Source: Sequoia sempervirens (lineage: Eukaryota > Streptophyta > Pinopsida > Cupressales > Cupressaceae). From it: a stretch of DNA of 64,000 nt. A model generated the notes under the pieces. It was not told the DNA's origin, ran no database searches, and was given only the letters and a program-made list of their open reading frames with translations. Position numbers and translations under genes: made by a program. How positions within the stretch are numbered: position 1 is the stretch's first letter; each line of letters starts with the position of its first letter. Location of the stretch: positions 572,483,057 to 572,547,056 of the forward strand of contig VDFB02193867.1 of the NCBI GenBank assembly GCA_007258455.2, written 5' to 3'. Shown piece after piece: positions 35,850-46,667 of the stretch.

Positions 35850-36435
35850 GTTTTCAAAAATTTGTCATGACACCAACTATAAACTTGAGTTGTATAATTA
35901 TTTATGACAATATGTTTTAGTTGCTACTTACATAATATGATCCCTATCATACATTGCTAAGTCTATGAATATATATTTTTATTCAAAAATATTTGAAAAG
36001 AATAAAATTTTAATTATGTTTTTTTATATATATATATATAACAACACATAATCACATTACACCCTTAGCTTCTTTTGTTAACTTAATGTTTAAAACAACC
36101 AAACACAACCCACAATTGGTAGGAACCTAACACAAATGCGTCTCTTGTTACATTCTTGAAAACCCCACAAAAACTTTTGCTAAATCAATAAGATACCTTT
36201 CAATGATTTCTATCATATAATATAAATAATGATGTGCTTAGATAGGTAACTAGAAACCTCAAAATTTAAATAACCTAAGTATTCTAATCTAGAAGATTCT
36301 CATAACACCACGAGATTTTATCCACAATATGAGGCACAAATAAAAAACTCAAAAACAAGAAGATGGAAAACAATAAGGAATTATAAATTCACTTCCCTAG
36401 TTGCAACATAGGAGAAATTTGCTTCCCTTCTCAAT
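35850..36435. other. ~590-bp segment present only in the right arm
   Basis: Lies between TTTATTA and GAATAATTC. In the left arm these flanks are joined (near 9702) as TTTATTA-GATAATTC. No clear target duplication or terminal repeat is seen, so a deletion in the left arm at short AT-rich homology is more likely than an insertion here. It contains an AT dinucleotide run near 36028-36040. Confidence 0.6.
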
Positions 36436-37020
36436 GAATAATTCTACTACAACTTGTAAGTTTTGTGAGAAAATGCCTTTTCCACTAGAAAAAAATGAAA
36501 TAGGGATTGGAAAACATGGAAGTGCTAAGATGACTTGACATTCTTTATTACAAAGTTGCTTTCTATAATGGGTGGGGCCTTTGTGTTATGATACATGATA
36601 TGTCATGTGATATGATGATATTGTATGTCTTAGAATGTGTACTTTGTATGTCTTATGAGTAATACTCATTACACATAGGCATAATCTATATTAACAATAG
36701 GGGAGAAACATCTAATGTTGTGACTATGAAATAAAATCTATTTAGAGTTTACATTTGTTTTTTAAATATAAAGATGAAAAAAATATTTTGAGGGCAATAG
36801 AGTGCTAGTTTAGCTTCATGACAAAACCCTAGCTTTTTTTTTTTCTGTAACTGAAGGCATGTTACCTTTTCTTTCCAAGTCTACAATTTTTGAGGCTCAT
36901 TTTCATAGCGTTTGAGGCCTGTTCCAGTTTAAGGAATTTTTCTAAGGTCGTTTTTCCTTAGTTTTCTTGGTTGGATTTTTGCTTTCTCCCCTCTAGCAGC
37001 ATTAGCTAGGGCATAGATTC

Positions 37021-38416
37021 GTGGTCGAGTGGTTGCTTTTTTATCGGTACCATTTGCTGCCTATTTGCATATACGAGAGGAGTGATGAGCTAAGACATTT
37101 CACTTCTCAAGGGCTCCCAATAAATTGCTCTTATTTACCAATGAGACTCAAGGATAAGGCAAGAAACACGAGGGAAAAAATGGATGACAAAGTTCCAAAA
37201 GGTGAAGCAGAGCCTCTTGAGTTTGATGTCGACAATGGAGAGCTAGCTGTGAATATCAACAACTTAGTTGGAAGACCTGGAGACAAGAATGATTGTTCAA
37301 AGGAATAACCCAATAGCAAGGATATATGTAAAACCTTAGGATTTATGCTTCTAGATGATGTTATGGACTACATTGTTGAATGCCAACATAGATTTGTTAT
37401 TTTGTTCTTTCTGAGAGGCATTCCCTCTGAATCTGATTTCTTCAAATGGGCTAAATTAAACTAGGTTTAATAGAGGGTGGGAAATTGAAATAATGAGAGG
37501 GCTAGGTAAAGGATACATATCTTGCAAGTTTAAATCTATTGAACATGCTTAGGCAGTTTTGTAATATGGGACTTGGGTTATTTGTGGTCAATTTGTTATT
37601 TACAAGCTTGGACTTTAGAGTTTCATCATGAGGGTCCTTCTAGATCTCATTATCCCATGTGGGTGGAACTCCCCTTTCTGAATCTTAATTTTAGACCTTT
37701 CCTTCAAGATATTGCTTCACAACTTGATAAGGTTATTTGGTGCAAGAATAACTTCAACAAATTTTCTAGTCTAAGAGTCCATCCAAGCATATGTGTTGAA
37801 ATGGACTTAACTCAACCATTGCCATAAAATATTAAACTCATTGGGCCTAGGTTTGAATTTTATTTGCTTGTTGTTTATTTGAATAAATCGAATACTTGCT
37901 TTTACTGCAGACAAGAGGGCCATTTGATTAGAGATTTCCCTACCAGAAAGAAAAAATCAATTTAGCCTCTCGTTGAATGCCATCATGACAACAACAAACT
38001 AATAGCAAGCTGCATAGTTCTCCCATATCTAAGGTTACAACTCATGCAAATTTGTTAGAGCCTCTCACTAAAACTTTAAAGATTTATAGCCATTTAACCT
38101 CAAATTTAACTCATATCCTAAAGATGATGATATGGCAGATGGATGGAAAGTGGTAAGGAAGAGAAAAGAATCGTTAAGTCCTATCACATGTCAGTATGGT
38201 GGTATTGCATCTCAAGGTTACCACCCTTCTTCCCCTCAACTTAACTATAAATTTGGAAGTGAGTCATCTAATTCTTCCCCTCCTATAATACAAAGATCCA
38301 GGGCCCCTCTACCTAATACAAAAGAATTGGCCAACTCTAATCTAAGTTTATCTTTGGCCAATCAATTTGATGATTTGCCACAAGAAGAGGATTTATATCT
38401 ATCTTTTGTACCATGA
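37021..38416 (+). pseudogene. LINE 1 ORF1 (right copy)
   Basis: Same pieces as the left copy: 37021-37308, the DUF4283-like region to 37827, the zinc knuckle near 37893-37945 (CFYCRQEGHLIRDF, last Cys replaced by Phe), and the tail at 38132-38416. The TGA stop at 38414-38416 overlaps the ORF2 ATG at 38413. Translations of 37021-37308, 37573-37827 and 38132-38416 are identical in the two arms. Stops separate the pieces. Confidence 0.8.
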
Positions 38417-41400
38417 ACTACAAAATTATGTCATGGAATGTTACAAGTGTGTTTCTCCCTCGCCATAAATATGGTGTAAAGGAGGCTATTTGTAAGTGGA
38501 AACCAAATATTGTCTTTCTCCAATAGGCTAAAATTAATGGCATCCATCTTACTTCTTCTCTTTCTGATGTATGAAGAGATGCTTCTTTTCTTTATACCTC
38601 ACATAGAGAAGGTAGTAGGCAGGTTGTCATTGATCTTTCTCCTTGGGTTTATAAGCGTGTTATTAATAAAGGTGAGGACCCTTCACATAGTTGTGTGTGG
38701 GCCTTGAATTTTACCAATGGCCAACCTATAGGTTTTTGTTCAGTTTATGCTGTAAACTTTGCTAAAGATAGATTTGATTTGTGGGACTAGATGACTAAAA
38801 ATCTACCTAATGTCAATTTTGTTATAGGAGGTGATTTCAATACGATGGAAAACCATAATGATCATAGTTTTCTCAACCATATCAAGTTAAGTAATGAAGA
38901 ATTTGATAAGCGGTTGTTATGTTGTAATACAATAGGTGTTGTTGTTCCTATTCACAACAAAAGGGGTAGTAATGATTGCAATTGGTTCACTTGGTCTAAT
39001 TATATATTTTGGGGAGGATAAGAAGCTAAGCAAAGTTGATTGATTTTATATTTCTCCAAATCTCTATGTGGTTCAAGATTCCTTAGGTTTGATAGTTAGG
39101 GTTGACTATTTTGCAACTCTTTATGATCATTATCCTATCCTTTGTACTATTTCTGGTGCTAAAAATAGTAGTGAGGAATTTGAGTTACCTTACAAGCTTA
39201 ATGTTTCTCATTTAAAAAATCCATCTTGTGTGGAAGCATTGGTGGGCCAATTTGGAATTCTTTCCCCAAGCCAATTGAAGGGGAATCCTATAGACAATAG
39301 TGGCATAATGCCATTTCTAAATGTGCTGAATTCTTACGTGCTTATGACAAAAAAATAACATGGAAGCAAAAATATAATTTTAAATCCCTTCGAGGAAAGT
39401 TAGAACACACTAGAAAACTACTTAATTCCAATCCTTTTAATTATAATTTACAAACTTCAGTGGCTACTTTAGAATCTCAAATTTTCATAAAAAGAAAATT
39501 TATAAGGGGTAGGGAGCTAAAATTAGAGCCATATTACATTGAATTAAAGAGGGGAATAGAGGCCCTAAATATTTATTTAAGTATCTTAATTATAAGCACA
39601 TGAAATAATTTATTGGTGTTATTCAAGATGATTCTGGTTTGGTTTACACCAAGTAGGATGAAATAAAAGGGTTGTTTCTAAAATATTATGAGGAGTTGTT
39701 TAAAGAAGACCCACATTAGCATGATGCACAAGTAGCCTTGGAAGATATGTTGAAAGATATTATGCCTAAGAGGGTGGATTCAAAATATAGCCAGTTTATA
39801 GATCGTATCCTATCCATTAAAGACTTAGAACATATTGTGTTTTCCATGCTTCCTTATAAATGTCCTAGAATAGATGGGTTGTTAGTGGAATTTTACCAAA
39901 AAATGTGGCAACACATTAAAGAAGATTTCTATATGGTTTACTTGGGGGCTTTGGAACATGGTTCTTTAGGGCTTGACATAAACAAGGGCTTAATTAAACT
40001 CCTTCCAAAATGGAAAAATGAGGATACCATTTTAGGTTGGCACCCTATCACCTTACTTAATACTTCTTACAAAATCATTGCTAAAGCCATAGCAACAAGA
40101 ATTAAACCAATTGTGAAAGAGATAGAGAAAAAATCGGGTTTCTTGGCCAAAGGCTCATCTTGGATAACCTTATTCTTGCTCAGGAAACCTTGGAATGGGC
40201 TCAATAATTGGGACAATAGGCTCTTTTGGTCAAGCTAGATTTCAATAAAGCATATGATAGAATGCGTTGGAGTTTTATAATCAAGATGCTTCAATGGTTA
40301 GGATTTGGTCCTAAACTATGCAAACATGTTCAAATGTTGTTTAATGATGCCAATTTTTAGTTAGTGATTAATAAAGAGCTGACTAACATCTTTCCTTTAC
40401 AACGTTCAATTAGACTAGGTTGCCCCTTGTCTCCTTTCTTGTTGTTGATGCTCTTGGATATTTATTGCAAAAATATAAGCAGTTGAATTTGATTCAAGGG
40501 GTTGCTATTCCTCATAATACTGTGGTGATTAAGTCTCATTTTGCTATGATAGGATGTTGTTTATTCAAAATTATGAGAGGGAGATCAATAATGTCATGGG
40601 AGTTCTTAATCTTTATTGTGAAGTTTCCGATTCTAAACTTTCTCACCACAAGACTGCATTTGTGATGGTTCGATCAGGTTCTCCTCCTTGGTGGATTCCT
40701 AAAGAGTGGAAACAAATTAAACATGGGTAGATTACTTGGTATCTTAGCATCCCATTTGGGATGGGTGTCTCTATTTACGGGATGTGGAACTGGTACTTAT
40801 AAAAATTAAGAAATAAATTGTGTAATTGGGTAAACAAATTTTTGTCCCTTGTAGGAAAAATTCAAGTGGTAAATCATTTTTTTTTGGCTTCACATGTGTA
40901 TTATTCCTCTTGTTGGATGCCATCAAAAAAAGGTTATGAGGACCTTATCAAAATTGTTCGCAACTTCCAATTGGCTAATTGGGGTGGTAAGGTAGGTTTT
41001 AAATCTGCTTCTTGGTTACATTGCTTTCAACCAAAAACTAAAGGTGGGTTAGGTCTTTTGGATCCAAGGACACAAGGGACTTGCCTGGTAGCAAAATGAA
41101 TTGTTCGATTAGTAAATGGAGATGCTCCGTGGAAAAATATGACTCATTTTTGGATCTCCCAATCTACTGGTGAAGGTAAATGGCAAGTTGTTAGCTAGGA
41201 AGATAAAATATTAATGACACCTTTCTTCCACCTTAAAGCTTCCTTTCCATTACTTTATATTTGGATGGCATGGCAACAAGTTAGTATTTTTTTAGATTGG
41301 AAAAGTTCTCTTCAACACGGATTCAACCTTGGTTATTTGTCAATTTTGTGGAATAAACTAGTGAAATATCAAGGGCAACCTCTTGCCGTGGCATTTCCAT

Positions 41401-42004
41401 GGTTGGCTTATTACTTATTTGAAAAAGGAGTTCAATTTTTTGGGAACTTGTGGGGTTTTAATATTTTGGAGTGGGTCAATTAACAAATGATCAAGGATAA
41501 CTTTGGTCTACGTTGTAAATACACAAGTTTTTTTTTATCTTTGTTATGTCATTGGTTCCCTTTGAGTTTGTTATGAATATGTGCACTCTCTTCATTGTAA
41601 TCCTTTCAAGGATTGGTGGTGGTTGTCCAAGAGTTAGTTCACATTATTTTTGCTTAAGAAGGTCTATTTGAAACTGCTTCCCCACTTACCCTTAAATTAT
41701 AGATTGAATTTGAAATGGAATTGTAGGTTTAAAGAAAAAACTTGGAAGAAACTTAGTTATCAAATTTGGCATTCAAAAAGTGAAGCTTAAAGTGCAAATT
41801 TTAGCTTGGAAAAATTTGTATTGTAAATTGCCCATTGGTGATAGGTTGGGTCATTTGTATTGTAAAAGTATTGAAAGTTTGAAACATACAATTTGGAATT
41901 ATTCTCTAACGAAAAGGAAATGGAAGGTTGTTTTTGTTTACCTCCCTGTGATTTTTGATAATGCTTTGAGTTGGAAAGAAGCCATTTTGGGCTTGGGCCT
42001 CTAA
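38413..42004 (+). pseudogene. LINE 1 ORF2: endonuclease and reverse transcriptase (right copy)
   Basis: The EEP endonuclease starts IMSWNVTS and has GGDFNTME at 38827-38850. RT blocks are KCPRIDGLLVEFYQKMW (39850-39910), KLLPK, WHPITLLN, DFNKAYDRMRW (about 40240) and GCPLSPFL (about 40420). At 40541-40550 the FADD box reads FAMIG, the same one-base loss as in the left arm. The thumb reads CNWVNKFLSLVGKIQVVNH (40818 on) and GGLGLLDP. The zf-RVT region is QILAWKNLYCKLPIGDRLG (41780-42004). ORF2 makes the nicked-target-primed cDNA. Stops and shifts are largely shared with the left copy. Confidence 0.88.
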
Positions 42005-42472
42005 ATAATATTGTTGCTGATTCTATAAGGCATATTGTCTTGTTTAATATATGAAAAAGTAGATGTATGGATATTTTTGCTAATTGTAATGTTTTACTTT
42101 GACATTATTTTGCAAATTGTTTTCTTATGTTCACAATTGCAGGAGTTCCCAAAGTTAATGTGAAAATCAACTTTCATTTGGACAAGATTAAATGGTAAAT
42201 ACTACAACTACACAAAAATGATGTAATATGTTCCAAAAACCTTTAGCATATGTTAAAATTTAGAGTTTGATGTATTTTTCTTGCAACTATTTGCTGTGAT
42301 TGTAATTTATGTTGTGATAGTTTGTTAGTGGTGTCCTTGTTCGACATAGTTGTCTAGTTGTTCTAGTGTGGATGGTATTCTGTTATGTAACTTCGTTTGG
42401 GCAGCGTATGGCTACCATTCTCTATGTAATTCTTTTGTATTGATTCAATACAAAATAAAATAAAATAAAATT

Positions 42473-42510
42473 CATACATACATACATACATACATACATA
42501 CATACATACA

Positions 42511-42540
<30 letters not shown>
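42473..42540. repeat. (CATA)n microsatellite at the LINE 1 3' end (right)
   Basis: About 17 units, against about 10.5 in the left arm. Confidence 0.95.
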
Positions 42541-42541
<1 letters not shown>

Positions 42542-42543
<2 letters not shown>

Positions 42544-43965
42544 CAATGCTTACAAATGAAACTACTAAAAGTAACATTTTACTTCACTTCTCAAAATAAA
42601 AATAAAGCAAAAGAATTGTAGAAATAATGAATGAAGTTTTTTCATAAAACAAGTGTATTGCTAAAGAATAGCTCTTAAAATTAAACAAATAAACAATGTA
42701 GATAAAACTAGTATATAAATACATCTATATATATTTTTTATGTTAAAATAATTTTATTTACTATAGGTGGACACATAAATTTTATTGTATATAAATTGTT
42801 TAAAATTTTATTTGTGTTTCTTCTATATTTTAATTTGATTTTAATTATTTAATTACTTAAAGTTTATATCTTGTGTGAACTTGTGTCCATAAAAAAATCA
42901 ACTATAGTTAACAAATACAAAATATTTCAAATTAACAAATCAAACATTTTATTTCTTGACTAAAAACATTTGAAAAAATGATTATTTAAATTTAAACTTA
43001 AAAATTATGAACCTTTGCTTTCATATATATATATGTTTGTTTGTTTTACATGCTATTTGTTTTGAAAAAAATATGTTTATTATTAAATATTAATATTTTG
43101 ACATCTAAATTGTTCTCAAATTTAAGGTCAAAGATCAGAGTTTTGGACATTAATATAATAATTTCTTTTAAAAAAATATGTTAAATAAAATAGTTTTTGA
43201 ATAAAACAAAACAACTTTTAAGTAAATAAAATAATTGAAGGTTATATATCTCTTGGAAGTTATTTATATTGATGTATTTAACATATTTTCTTAGAACATA
43301 ATTTATATCAGAATTAACAAGTAGTAAATTGTATGGAGAATTGAGAATGAATTACATATTTTGAAAATAAAATTATGAAATTATCTTTTCTTATAATCAA
43401 AAGTTATTATATTACATTTGAATATTTTTGAAAATAATTATAAATATTAATAAATATAGTAAAGTATTAGATATAACTCTCTAAAAATAATATTAATATA
43501 TAATACTTTAAAAAACAAAAAATATATCTACTTTTCTTGAATAACATCTCTAAATATCTAAAATATCTTTGAGAATACAATTAATGCCAATATAAATATA
43601 TCTTAAATACATCTATCTAAAAATATTAAAAAATTAATATTGAATTATTTTATTTACTTAAAAGTATTTTTTCTTATAAATTACTTAAATTACTTTAGAA
43701 TTAATTTATTTAATTGAAGAGTTATTTAATTTAATTCATAAGATATTTTAAATTTTTTAATAAATTATTCACTACATATTATTTAGTATTTTAAAATTAT
43801 TGTTACTAAAATATTTTATTATTTCATTAAAATTATTCTATTTACTATAATTTAATAAAAATAATCAAAATAATCCAACATTCAGTACAATAGTTTTATA
43901 TAATTATTATTTTTTATATCCGTCACACTTTTATCTAAATTCTTAATATTTTTTGACACTTTCTC
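42542..43965. other. AT-rich spacer upstream of the PXA-like gene (right)
   Basis: No coding signal. Mirrors 2166-3616; includes (AT)6 at 43023-43034. Confidence 0.6.
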
Positions 43966-43969
43966 GTAT

Positions 43970-44332
43970 GACGCTTAACCCTTACGCATCTCAGATAAGT
44001 AATAACTAAAGGACAAACATGTGGAAACTGGGAGGCAAGGAAACAAGACAAAAGTTCCGTTGGTCAAGGCGTGCACACGTTTTCAAACTATAGTGGCAAA
44101 TTTGTTCTTACCGGGAAGCGTTAACCGCGAGGCGGGAGCTGAAAAGGCCGAACGGAAAATAAGTAAACCAGTGTGATTATTTTTGAACATGCGCATCGGG
44201 GACCGCCCTGCTGGCTCCAGCGTGGATATACATTAAAGCCAACACCCTCCAAAAAATTTCTCCTCCTCCTCGGGGCGAAATTTCATTTTTATGTTTTGGG
44301 CAGGTACAGGGTCCGAGTCTCTGAATTGAGGT
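43970..44332 (+). promoter_or_regulatory. 5' UTR and promoter region of the PXA-like gene, right copy
   Basis: G+C- and CpG-enriched tract (ACCGCGAGGCGGGAGC; CTCCTCCTCGGGGCG) immediately before the exon 1 ATG. Compared with the left copy it has several substitutions and 3-6 bp indels, for example around the sequence paired with 2060-2110. A TTTTGGGCAG/GT at about 44303-44314 could be a 5' UTR splice acceptor but is not needed. Confidence 0.5.
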
Positions 44333-44435
44333 ATGGCGCGGCGAATGGAAAGCATAAATGATCTGATAGAGGAAGCCAAAGCCAGAACCCTCGTATGGAT
44401 TATCTGCGTTATCGCTCTAGCCTACTTCTTATCAC
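44333..44435 (+). CDS. Exon 1 of a probable PXA/PX-domain (sorting-nexin-like) gene, right copy
   Basis: ATG at 44333, 34 codons plus one base, then GTAAGT at 44436. The start context is GAGGTATGG. It encodes MARRMESINDLIEEAKAR and the membrane segment TLVWIICVIALAYFLS, ending in a phase-1 split codon C|.. . It is identical to the left exon over its full length while the surrounding non-coding sequence differs, which suggests constraint or recent shared origin. The intron then holds repeats, LINE 2 and further elements. I did not find exon 2 on the plus strand in the window, so either the intron exceeds about 19 kb or this is a 5' fragment. Confidence 0.7.
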
Positions 44436-44746
44436 GTAAGTATAAATTCAAATTCTTCTTTTACTGAATTTACCATTGACGAAACCCTGAATTGCGGTTT
44501 CTTTAAAGAGAAAGAGCACATGACAATTCTGCTATGCTTGTTATTGAAGAGACTTTTGAAGAAGTCTAGAATTAATTATTTATCTACGTGGGGGACAATT
44601 CGTAATAAAAACCGTGTGGCCGCCATCAGGTCTGGCTTAAATTAGAGTATAATTTACTATTTGTGGATGTCGGGGGCAATTAAGAGCTATAACGGAGAGG
44701 CCGCCATGAGATATCCAATTCTTGTAATTTTTGCCGAATTCATTAA

Positions 44747-45345
44747 TTTCAAATAAAGTTACTGTCTATTTTGCTATCGGTTGAGTGCATGAATGGCCTT
44801 CAGATCGTCATCCTTCTCTTGCCATCCTTCAAATGCTTAAATAGCGTTAGGACTACCTAAACCTTCTCTTGCTATGGATCCAGTGCGTAAATAACCACGA
44901 GTACATTCATTTGAAGTGAAGTTCCTGTCTATCCTCTTTGTCTTTCATCAATCGAGTTCGAATGAAATTTGAAGTGAAGGTCATTTCTATCCTTTTTTGC
45001 TTCCTGCTGTCGGAGCACATAATTTGGAGTAAAGTTCATATCTACCTCCTTTGCTTTCTGTGTTCAAGGGAGTAGATGATCTTTGAAGTAATTTCATGTC
45101 TACCCCCCTTTCTCTTTCTATCCCCCCTTTTCTCTTTCTATCGACAAAGAATGACCTCAAGTATATTAATTTGAAGCAAAGCTCACGTTTACACCTCTTC
45201 TCCTATTGACCGAGCGCATGAACAACATCGAGCAATTTAAATTAAACTTCATGTCTATACCCCTTATATTCCAATCAATGAGTGCATAAATGACCTTGGG
45301 CACTTTAATTTGAAGTAATGTTCATGTCCATGCGCCACCTTTATG
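44747..45345 (+). repeat. Degenerate intronic tandem repeat (right copy)
   Basis: Eight recognisable cores (about 44750, 44913, 44968, 45022, 45082, 45170, 45240, 45311) of the form TTTGAAGTAAAGTTCATGTC followed by TAT/TAC and a C-rich tract, mostly 55-75 bp apart. A local duplication near 45110-45140 is absent from the left arm. Confidence 0.65.
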
Positions 45346-45439
45346 TGTAAATAGGGTTCACACCAAGGGTGGAAGACAGTCTATTCATGTTTAAGGGCAG
45401 GCCGTGCCTGGTGATATTTGACCTTTCATGTGACATTTT

Positions 45440-46640
45440 TTGATTTTGCAGGTTGGGTTTTTTTCTCCTTTTTTGTCATTTTTGGGCCGCAGGTTCATGG
45501 CTGACCCACATGAATCTTTGGGTACCTGTAGCCTCCTCTTTAAACAAGCCGTGCTTGGTCACCATGTTGCTCATTCTAGACATGAGGCTAATGCAGTGAA
45601 TATTCTCGTGGATCTAGCTCAAAGACAACAAGTTTCTTTAGAAAAAGTTAGTGATTTTAAAATCAATGTCTGCCCCCCTCAAAGTAAAGAGATTCCCATG
45701 ATTATTTTTAATCCTGACTTTGTGGCCAAGGATTTAGTTTTTTCTAGAGACATGTCCTTATTTGCAAATTCATGCAAGATAGATTGAATCTAAGGATGTT
45801 GGAGGATTGGGCTTGTAGAGCTTAGCTGGTTGAAGGAGACATGGAGATAACCCTGGCTGCCAATGGCTATTTTTTGGCTTCTTTTGATAATGTTTTTTAG
45901 TGGGTTCAGATTTTTGAATGAGATCCTCATTTTTTCAAACATGTTGGTCTTTTCATGAAACCCTGGCATTTCGAATTCATTCCTGCCTTGGAACTCCCTT
46001 CCAAGGTTCTGGTTTAGATTTGTCTAACTCTATTTCCCTTGTCACTGATTTTAGGGAAAGATAAATTCCTAAAAATTTTGGGTAGGTTTTTGGGCTCTTA
46101 TTTGGGTACCTCACAGATTATCAGAGAGAATTTTTTTCTAGTTATGTCTAAATCTGTATTGAATTAGATTTTAATAAGCCCTTACTTGAAGCTCTTACTA
46201 TTCAGGTGGGAGGTTTTGTTTGGCATCAAACCCTAGATTATGAAGCCATTCCTTTTAGATGTGGGGAATATCATCGTTATGGACATCTATTTCATGATTA
46301 GCCCTAGCTTAAATCCAACGACCCTTTGAAAAATTGGCACATGATTTTTAAAAAGGATAAACAACAAATTCAGCAAGACAATCAAGGGTTTAATTTTGGC
46401 CCTTCTAATGTTGATGGCTTTATCCCCACCAAATCCTAAAGGACCTAAAGCTCTACCCTCTCCAAATCTTAGAGGACTTAAAGCTCTACTGTCACCAAAT
46501 TTTAGAGGACCATAAAGTTGGTAGTAGAAATAAAAATAAGTTTTCTATTCAGGGAGAAATTCTCACCAGATTTTAGGATGATCAAGATGAAAACCAGGAA
46601 TGGATTGTAGCAAATCAGGGGAATGGTGAAATAATGTAGA
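45440..46640 (+). pseudogene. LINE 2 ORF1 (DUF4283 and zinc knuckle), degenerate
   Basis: Open piece 45440-45787 (NAVNILVDLAQRQQVSLEKV ... DLVFSRDMSLFANSC). Then in other frames come RMLEDWACRA, EGDMEITLAANGYFLASF, HFFKHVGLFMKPW and GGFVWHQTLDYEAIPFRC, and a CCHC-like end EYHRYGHLFHD in which the second Cys reads Tyr-neighbouring E-Y. Such proteins bind LINE RNA. Multiple stops. Confidence 0.65.
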
Positions 46641-46667
46641 ATCAAGAAAGTCAAGGTAAATTGCAAG

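Larger units (their letters stand above)
36840..42472 (+). mobile_element. LINE 1, full-length but defective (right copy)
   Basis: Plus-strand copy of 3666-9290 with the same architecture. The 3' end reads TTGATTCAATACAAAATAAA and further AAAAT units, then a CATA microsatellite at 42473. Confidence 0.85.
35137..46170. repeat. Right arm of the ~11-kb inverted repeat
   Basis: Reverse-complement partner of 1-10409. The match to the left contig starts at 35137 (pairing with 10409 at the gap edge) and reaches 46170 (pairing with base 1), so the real outer limit is unknown. This arm lies inside one continuous contig, unlike the left one. Confidence 0.93.

Noticed and set aside
35850..36435. Right-arm-only segment as a small transposon
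   Set aside because: No terminal repeats or target duplication; a deletion in the left arm explains it more simply.
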